Positions 51,101-60,100 of a DNA stretch of 64,000 nt are shown one piece after another. The notes beneath the pieces were generated by a model, which was not told the origin of the DNA, did no database searches, and saw only the letters and a list, made by a program, of their open reading frames with translations. Source of the DNA: Trichobilharzia regenti. Its lineage: Eukaryota; Platyhelminthes; Trematoda; Strigeidida; Schistosomatidae. Both the position numbers and the translations under genes were made by a program. Position 1 is the first letter of the stretch. The number at the start of each line of letters is the position of its first letter. The stretch spans positions 19,149,379 to 19,213,378 of the forward strand of contig OX235263.1 of NCBI GenBank assembly GCA_944472135.2, given 5' to 3'.

Positions 51101-54100
51101 TCCACGTTTAAGTTTGCTGTGATTGGTTGTTGAAACAGCTTTGTTCATATTTTCTCACGGCCCATATTGGTGACCTAGACATTGACGTAGATTAATGTCA
51201 ACCAATCGGCTAGCAGCCTGCTCTCACCACACTCGTCCCCCCGTCAAATTGCTGTGTGCGCAGACGTTCCACCACATAACATAGTGTGGTGTGTTGGGCT
51301 GCTTGTGAAGACATTGTGTGCTAACCATCTGAATGGGAATTTTCGCTACAATTTGATTGCATGATGGATTTCATCATGAGCTGAAATCAGTTAGAGAACC
51401 ACTGGAAAACCTGGGAGTACTGGACAGCTGTTTCGTCACCCTAGTTTGGGACCCTTTAGCAGTACGCACCCACCGGGATTCGAACCCAGGACCTTGTGGT
51501 GACATGACGAGCTAGCTCGTAGAACATTGAGCCACTGGAACCCGATTCAATGGTCCTTGAATTCTAACTTCTGCCAATTCACGAAATAGCGCGACCATTT
51601 TGAATTTTTTCTTCGATGAGTTACCGCCTCATCTTCAACCTTCTGTACCCTACTGGTCACGATGGTCCAGTGATTCTCTAAATGATGTTAGCTCATAATG
51701 AAATCTTCCGTGCAACCGAACAAAATCCCTACAAAACCAATACATGATAATTTGATTGGACACTAGTTAGTAACTAGTGTGATGTGTCTGACTCCCTATT
51801 TTGTCCAAACTGAATTCTACCAGTCAAGTTTGCAACGTGGCGGCAACCTTTCTAGGTGGCTTGCCATCACAGTGCACTGTTAATTGGTGTCATTTTGTGG
51901 TTATAGGCCATTGGCAGGAAGCACTGCCTGCCTGACCTTGGGTTTCGTTCTAGTTGGCACTGATCAGTCAACAAAGCGCTATGCCCATATCTCTTCTGAG
52001 ATTCGAACTCGCGTCACCCAATGCTGCAGTCAGAGAAGTTACCACTTAGCTAGCTAGCTATTCGAACTCTTGATTGACCTCGTCCACCAAACAATGGACT
52101 AGACACATTACACTAGTTACTAACTAGCGTCCAATCAAAGTAACTAATACGGTCCTATAGGAAATGGTCAATCCTGAACCCGATTACCTAGCTCAGTGGT
52201 AACGTCTCTAACTGCAGCACACTGGTTGACATGGGTTCCAGCCTTAGAATGGGACTTGAATTCTCCCAAGGTAGTTTAGATACGCCTTCCTGTGACTGAT
52301 GAGTGCCAAGAAGCATGAAACCTAGTCAAAGCAAGGCTTCCTTCCAATCGCCTCCAACCATCTAATATAAATCGATTATTTTCTTTATATTAAAGTTGAA
52401 TAGATAATTTTATGCATTCTGTGCATATCTTATTTGTTTAATTTCTTGTTTAGAATCGACACTGAGTTTTATTTTCTTTCGTGTGCCATTCTCACTTTCA
52501 GAAACTCTCTGCTTCTCTCTCCGCCTTCAACTTAGTCATCAATTTCTAACGCTTCCGTGTGTTACATACATTCGTGTTTAGATTTAATTTCAGTATTGAT
52601 TATTAGCTGATGTGTTTTTTTTGTATATGTAATCGTATGTTTTGTGTTCTAAGAAGTTTTGATATATATATTGTAGTCTTTTTGTGCAACCCTTAATCAC
52701 TTTGTTACAGAATGGTATTCTGGTAATAAAATGGTTGTATTTGGTTTATTAGACATATATAGTTATTATTATTATTATGATTTTGGTTAGTTGTAGTATT
52801 AGTATTTATGTAGGGCAGAAATTCTCTCTACCCCTGTTACACAAAGTGTAACTAACATTGACGTATTGTATGGATCTGGTGTTTTCCTCTTCTGCTTCTT
52901 CTTCTTATGTGTGCTGCATTATTGTATAGTCGACTGTTACTCTGTGTCTGTAACCACAAGTCAATAAAACGGTTTATGGTGTCTAAATCATCAACTGCAG
53001 CAACTGTAAAGTTCAGACCTTTTGCCATTAATTGACCTTTTATTTTTTTGAAAATAATGGGAAGGACTGCTTTTGCTTAACCTTTAACCTTCATTGTGAA
53101 GGCTTTTAATGAGCCTAATCGATTTGCTTATAAACATAGTTGAGGGGGGGGGGAGGGCGGTACTTTAGATGCCACTGTCGTCTTATATCATAATATTGTC
53201 TCTAGTTTAGATAGAGGTGCAAAATATGTTCGATTACGCATATCTGCCTTCGACTCTGTACCTAGACATCTTTTGATAAATTAGGTTGCTGTGTTGCAAG
53301 CACAGTACTGGATTACTAAGTGGTTGCATTCCTCTTTTTCTGGTAGAAAGCAGTACACTGTTTACAATGGGAAGTCATCCACTGCCTCCTTCACTCACTC
53401 TATCGACCTGGTGTTTCTCAGGGTATTGTTCTTTCTACTCTTCTGTTTTCCTTCTTCTTCTTCTTACATGACTTCCCGCATTCTGATGAAGCCAATCTTG
53501 TTAAGTATGGCGTTAATATGACTCTGTTTCTATGCCAGCGGTTACTTCTCAATGAGACTGTTCCAAAATGAATAACTTTTTCTCAGGAATTAGTCAATCG
53601 TCCTAGTCAACGGTCTTAAGCTTAATCTCTCCAAATGTCAGGCGCTTAATTTCACCTTCAGATGCAAGCGTGACCTATTTGAACTCGTTGGTTCGCACGG
53701 TTCCACTATCATACATGGCACTAAAGTTGAAACTAAATCGAAGTTTAAGTACTCTGGACCGTGTATTTCCTCTGATCATTTTTTTCTGGTCTTCCCACAT
53801 CATGTTAGTGTCCAGAAAGATATTTCGTTTGACCTTCTATGTAAGTAAGGAAGTTAAGACGATCTGGTATCATTCCCTCTCTATTGTTTAGCTATACTGT
53901 GCCTATACTTCTTTACTGTTCCCCCAGCTAAATCTTTGTACTGCTTAAGGCCTTTAAAAGCCGTCAGTAGGGCGAGTGGTGTGTTGCTAAACCAAATCGT
54001 TAATATTATTTTGTAGGTGGACACTTGGATTCCTTGAAGAAATTAGCTAATACTATCCTGTCAGACTCTGAACATCCTCTCTCTCTCTCTCCACACACAA

Positions 54101-57100
54101 CTCTTTCGTTGCCGCATCTTATCAGATAGGGGAACTAGATGCAACTATAGAAGACTGTAAGCAAGGACAACTAAGTACAAAAACTCAACAATACCGTATT
54201 TGTCAGGCACATATTTTATGTGATAGAAAAAAGTGTGTAACACAGGAAATTACCAACTTACTGAGGACCTCTAAGTAAATGCCCCCATTTTTCTTTTGTT
54301 CTCATTGTTACACTGTCCTTAATATTTTCACTTAATTTAATTTTATATTCATTTCCCCTTAAACAATATTATTAATGTGAATGTCTTATTTTAATTATTG
54401 CCCCTGCAATGAGAAAATTAGATGCAATACTATATACTGTACTACTACATGCTGAAAATTTCATATTTATACCAAAAGTAGAGTGTTTGAGTAAAGCTGT
54501 TACGGCTGGATGGGTCAATAAAAAAATCTATTTATAAAAAACCTACCTGGACAGGACAGTATCTTAATTACCACTGTTTCTGCCCTGTTCGGTACAAAAA
54601 AGCCTTAGTGAGTAAGGTGCCTCTTCAGTAGAATCTGCCGAATATGCACTGAAGACATACTTGATGAAGAAGAAAGAAGTTGACACAGACTCTGGTTGAT
54701 AGCAATTATCCAGACAAGTTCATCAGGAGATATAAAGTAGTCAGTGGGACACCAAGATCCACTCTCAACTCGCCCCTAAGAAAGACGTGTACATCAAACT
54801 ACCCAATATGGGGCATCATAGCAGCTTGATAAATAGACAAAGACTGAACACTGCTGTGGTTAAAAAGACTTTATATGCAGCTAATATCGTAGTAATTGAG
54901 AATGTGAAGCCAATATATTTATCCATCTAAGCCCTTCGAACATGAGAAAAATGATGTCGCATCTCACTGTATTTACGAATTTGAATGTACGTGTGGACAC
55001 ACATACAAAGGGAAGACTCATTGATCTCTGCAAGTAAGTGCTGGCTTCAGAGCATATTCCTAAATGGCTCCAGAAACAAATGGAATCTTCAGAACTCGTT
55101 AACGGTGAGAACAGGAGACTTAGCTCCTCTATTGCGAAATATATTATAGAGACAGGATATAAAACTGACACTAACCCATCTTTTAAACCTATCTATAAAA
55201 CGTGTTTGGGGCGTATCCTAAAGTTTGTGGAAGCCCTAGCAATTAGAAATTTCAAGCCACCTTTTGCGTTCAAAAACAATTCGTCATCACATTAAACCTT
55301 CCTTGGTAAATTTTGTTTTAATACCAACCAGGGTAGATGTAGAAGGAAGCCTTACTTCGACCTGTTTTCAAGCTTCTCGGCACTGACCAGTGAGCAAAGT
55401 GTATCTGCTTCCTCGAAGGAACTTATGTCCTTTCTGAGACTCAAACCCGCGTCACCCAACAGTTCACGGTGCACCGTAAAGGCAAGCCACCTAACATGGT
55501 GGCCACATGTCAAACTGGACTTACGGAATCAAGTCTGAACCAAAGATATGACTAGACACATTGTGGTGGTTACTGATTAGTGTTCAGTCACAAAAAAATA
55601 ATATGAACATTAAATTTAGTACTTGAATATTTCAGATTTGATCATGGATTAGCGTCGTTGGTTAGAGAACCGGTGGAAGTAAGGGAGTACTGGACAGATG
55701 TTTTACCCTAGTTTGGTACTCTTCTCCGTTGATTGAACACCGGGACATTCAGTTTACGGGGTGATTATCTGTCAGCTAAATCAAGCATTGGAACAGAATC
55801 CAGTCGTCTTGCACCCGAGATGTTATGAATTGCAGTGCTCACCACTTTTCTACCTACCAACCAACACTTGAATTCTTGAGTATTAGTTTAATGTCAAGGA
55901 ATAAAGTCAGAATTGAATCAACGCTTATTTGGGTCAGAGTCATTCAACACCAGCTAATCGTTTATCAAAAATGGAGTTTATGTGAATCATACGATAGACT
56001 GAGAGCACTGTTTCCGAGTCATTTCGGAAAATATTCACCTACTGATTGGCTTCAACATAGAACTTTACACAGAAGTGCACCACCTCAAGTCGTCACACCC
56101 TATGTGGCACACAAAAGAATAAAAGAAATTCGAAAGTACAATGATAAGCAGGAGCTTGAGGGAAAAAGAGCAGCAACATGGAAAAAAACATGGCAGTTTA
56201 GAAAATATGGGAGATTTTGACTGGACATTAATTAATTAGCAACCAGTGTCATATGTCTAACTGTTTGTTGGGTACAGACTTAATTCTATCAGTCAGTTTT
56301 GCAATATTACCATTATTCTAGTGGCACGATATCTTGGTGCACTGCGAATTTGTGTTATTCGATGGTTGGAGGCCATCGGCAGGAAGCACTGCATGACATA
56401 GGTTTCGTGCTATTGACTGGAAAGCATTAAAGAGTGAATGTATCTCTGCAGTTGAGAACGATTGACCCGTATCACTAATTTTCTCCACCAACTGGACTTT
56501 GGGGTCGGAACGCCCCCCAACCAAGAAGCCTACACCTCCGCACAAGGCTCAGACTACGTGTCAAGGATTTGGTGGACTGAAGGAGCAATGTTTTGGTTTG
56601 ACCACCACTAACTCTTTTCCATCCTAATCCTATGTCAGCTAACATTGGATATAGTTTCACAACTTTATCTACTGACCCTATCATACTACTTAACACATGG
56701 GATACAACGTAAACACTTATCATTAAAGGTGGCTACGCTTTTCGTGTCTTCCACTTTCAGTGTCCGTTTCTCATAACCATAAAGGAGGATGTGCAGTACG
56801 CACATCCCGTTGATCGATAGCCAGCTGAATATCACCTCTACTAAGCCCCAAAGATGGTATAAGTTGGCCAATTCCAAATGGGCTTTTTTGCATCCGTTTT
56901 GAGATCTCGTCAGTGATCAGCCCGTTTGGGACTGATAACAGATTATATTGTTATCTTTTAGATCAGAGAGTAACTTTCTAAATTCATCCATAGACGATGG
57001 CGAGGAGGAGGGTATTGGTCCACCAAGGGATAGGGCTCTCCAGTGGTTGCACCACAGGATAATGCTGCATGTCCGTCTCGTCTTGCAAGAGGCAGGGATA

Positions 57101-60100
57101 GGTGTGTTTGGTTCTCCTGAAAACCAATACCCAGTCAATGGGTGTACGATAGCGTGAATCGTACTCGCTTCGGCGGCACATATACTAAATTTCTAAATTT
57201 ATCTGTAGACAACAAGGAGGAGGGTATGTGCATCTTGTAATATCTAATACTTATGTGAAGGATAATTGAAATTTGCATAATTGATGCGTCTTTTTTTCTC
57301 GATATGATTTATTTTTCGGATTATTATTATGATCATTATTATACTGTCTTCCGTCCAGTTAACTTTAATTCTACCCTTTCTTTTATATTTCCACTTACAC
57401 ACACATGCATACACATATGACAGGTTGAAATGCGTAATTATGGAGAATTTTTCAGTGCTATCTGTGGATTTTTTGTTGTTGATGATTTTATCCGGCATAC
57501 ACTGTCTGGTTCATCAGCATTCTATCAAACATATCTGGATGAATTATGGGTGCATACAGTAAATCGTCTGGTGGATTTTGTTCATGCCAATGCCAAATCG
57601 TGTAAATCACCAAATGATTTAATTAAACTAAAAGATTATTTAATTATATTTGAACGGACTATGGAGAATTTAGGTTTTCCAATATCCGGTCTATCCGAGA
57701 CAATTGGTATTGTTCAACGCTATTATCATCGTCTTTTGGCTAGTCAGTGGAAATCGAAGTAAGTTCAATCTCCTTTTCTTTTTTTTTAATGAAACTTAAC
57801 TGAACAAAGAATACTGCATAGACTTGTATTCCCCTTTATGAAGAATATGGTACCATCATTGTCTAATTCGTTGGCTTCTCATCAGCTTCTGCTTACAGCC
57901 TAAATAAATTACTGTTGAGTCGGTGGAGTAGTGGTAGAATGCTCGCCAACCGCGCCTCATGTGGTTCGGTGTTCGATTCCCAGTCGATTCACTATTTTAG
58001 CTCGCCAAACCAGTAATACTTTAAAAACAGAAGACAACGGCCAGACAACAGATCGTTTATTAAGGAAATCAACTCATATTTATAAATTTTCATGTACATT
58101 ATTATAGATTATTGTTAGCAGAAAAACAGTCTTCTGTATGGTTGTTTCTCAATGAAAGTTAATCTTTCATCTCATTGTGGCTGTTTCTTGAATTTCACAT
58201 CATGTCTATGCTAAGTGTATCTGCCTACGCAAAATCTGCTTTGGTTGGTTGTTGAATCAGTCTTTGTCCTTATTTTTTTTCACGACCAATATTGGGGACG
58301 TAAACATTGACGTAAATTACTGTCTACCAGTTTGGCTAGCAGGCAGCTCTCGCCACAATATGACTAGTACAGAGGGAAGGTTGCGCATGAGGCTAGCAAC
58401 CCCATTCCGTTAAAAAATAAACACCACTGCTACCGAACCTTCAACATTCGACCACCGTGAAATCTAGTTGAACTAGAAAAACTTGAAAAATCATCAGCCA
58501 CAGGTGGTCTATACGCTATAGAATCAGGCCACAAAATTGATTTTGACAATATTGAAATAATCGAGAAAAATTTCTGAAATCACAAAGAACGTCTAATATC
58601 ATCAGAAGCACTTCATATCAAGTGGAATCCAAATTATCTGAATAGGAATGATGGACTAAATCAGAATTTAACCTGGTTACAACACCCACCTCTCCACGTG
58701 AAATGACAAAATCAGCACGGATGTGATAAGCAATTTCCTTATGCAAACATACGCTGTTTTTATAATTTTCCACACTTATAGAATTCAACAATCTACACTT
58801 GGTTTTGTTTTCTTTACCAGTTTACCCACTTGACAACGAAAAATGACCCCATACTGAAGAACGATGATTAAGTTCTTAAATATAAGCTGAGATTTTGTAA
58901 ATTCTGATTGTAAGCGCAATATCGCTTGAAATTAAGTCACGCGTAGATAAAGGCTATCACGGTCCAGAACAAACAAGAAGCCGGTCACTGTTTCTACTGT
59001 ACTATTAATAAACAAATCAATAATTATGTATACAACAAACCTTAACGGTTTTAAGAGTACAAAGCACAACGCTTAACAGAAAGCAAGGTACCGCTATCAG
59101 AGCGGAATAACGTTAAAGCCAAAATTGCGAACTAGCCGGAATCAGACACGACCGTTCAGGTAAGCAGTCAGTAGAAGAATGAACCCAAGTAAGGCATGGC
59201 ATAAAAACAGAAAGCGGTTAAGAGATAGACCGAGTATAGGCACAAAGTTAGAATTTAATTGGCCACTTAACCAGGTAGGAAAATACAGATGAAGATCAAT
59301 AAATAAGATAAACTCGACAGAATAGTACAAAGTAAGACATGGGTCAGCAAAAATAACAGTTCACAAAATACTCTGATTGGGTCATGAGTTCAACTGTCTG
59401 ACTAAAAGGATCGAGGTAAAAACACACACACACAGTTCATTAAACAAGCAGGGATAGACACGTTAGGCATGGATAATTGGGTTACAACAACGCTAGGCTG
59501 ATCCAGGACAGGTTGACTTGATTCAAGGATGGGAATAGAATTGATCTTACACTGGTTTAATAATTTTTTGATAAAGCTACTAGCAGCAGTAATCGGCGAA
59601 ACGTCAGTAAAAACAACAGTGTCGTTTTGTTTTTCATTGATTCATTGGGAAATACAAGAAAACCTTTATTATGATGAATATCATATACCCAATGCCCAAA
59701 TTTTTTCAATCTGTTAAAAGTGAACTTGGTTCGGGCATATATAACAGGGACTCGATTGATTAAGCGAATCTTGATGTAGTCTTGTGTTTTGAGTGTTCGG
59801 TATCTAGAGAGGCCTTTGGTAATTTATTCTATTGTCGGTATCGATAAAAGGAAAAGCGTCTGGCCTGTTTTGACGTGGTGGTCTAGTTTTTGGATTGTTG
59901 ATGGTTTTAACTACCCCTTTGTTTAACCGCAACGCTGGTAGGCGTACCTGAACACAAAAAATCAAGTTCTTAGTGTGCAACGGTCATCTTATATTTGGCC
60001 CCGTAGAAGCAGTTGAATTAATAGTTACAGTCAAAGGTGGCTAGTCCAGGTACTTTGTCTATGAGTTTCGGAACCTTGAACCAGGTGAGTAGGAAATATG

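Noticed and set aside
52185..52260. tRNA gene candidate (TAGCTCAGTGGTAACG ... GGGTTCCAGCC)
   Set aside because: The acceptor stem does not pair and the anticodon arm is unclear; a related sequence occurs inside the TIR element nearby.
59590..59630. Possible hammerhead ribozyme around CGGCGAAACGTCAGT in intron 5
   Set aside because: The GAAAC part fits, but no CTGANGA core or convincing stem II was found upstream, so only a PLE 3' flank is suggested.
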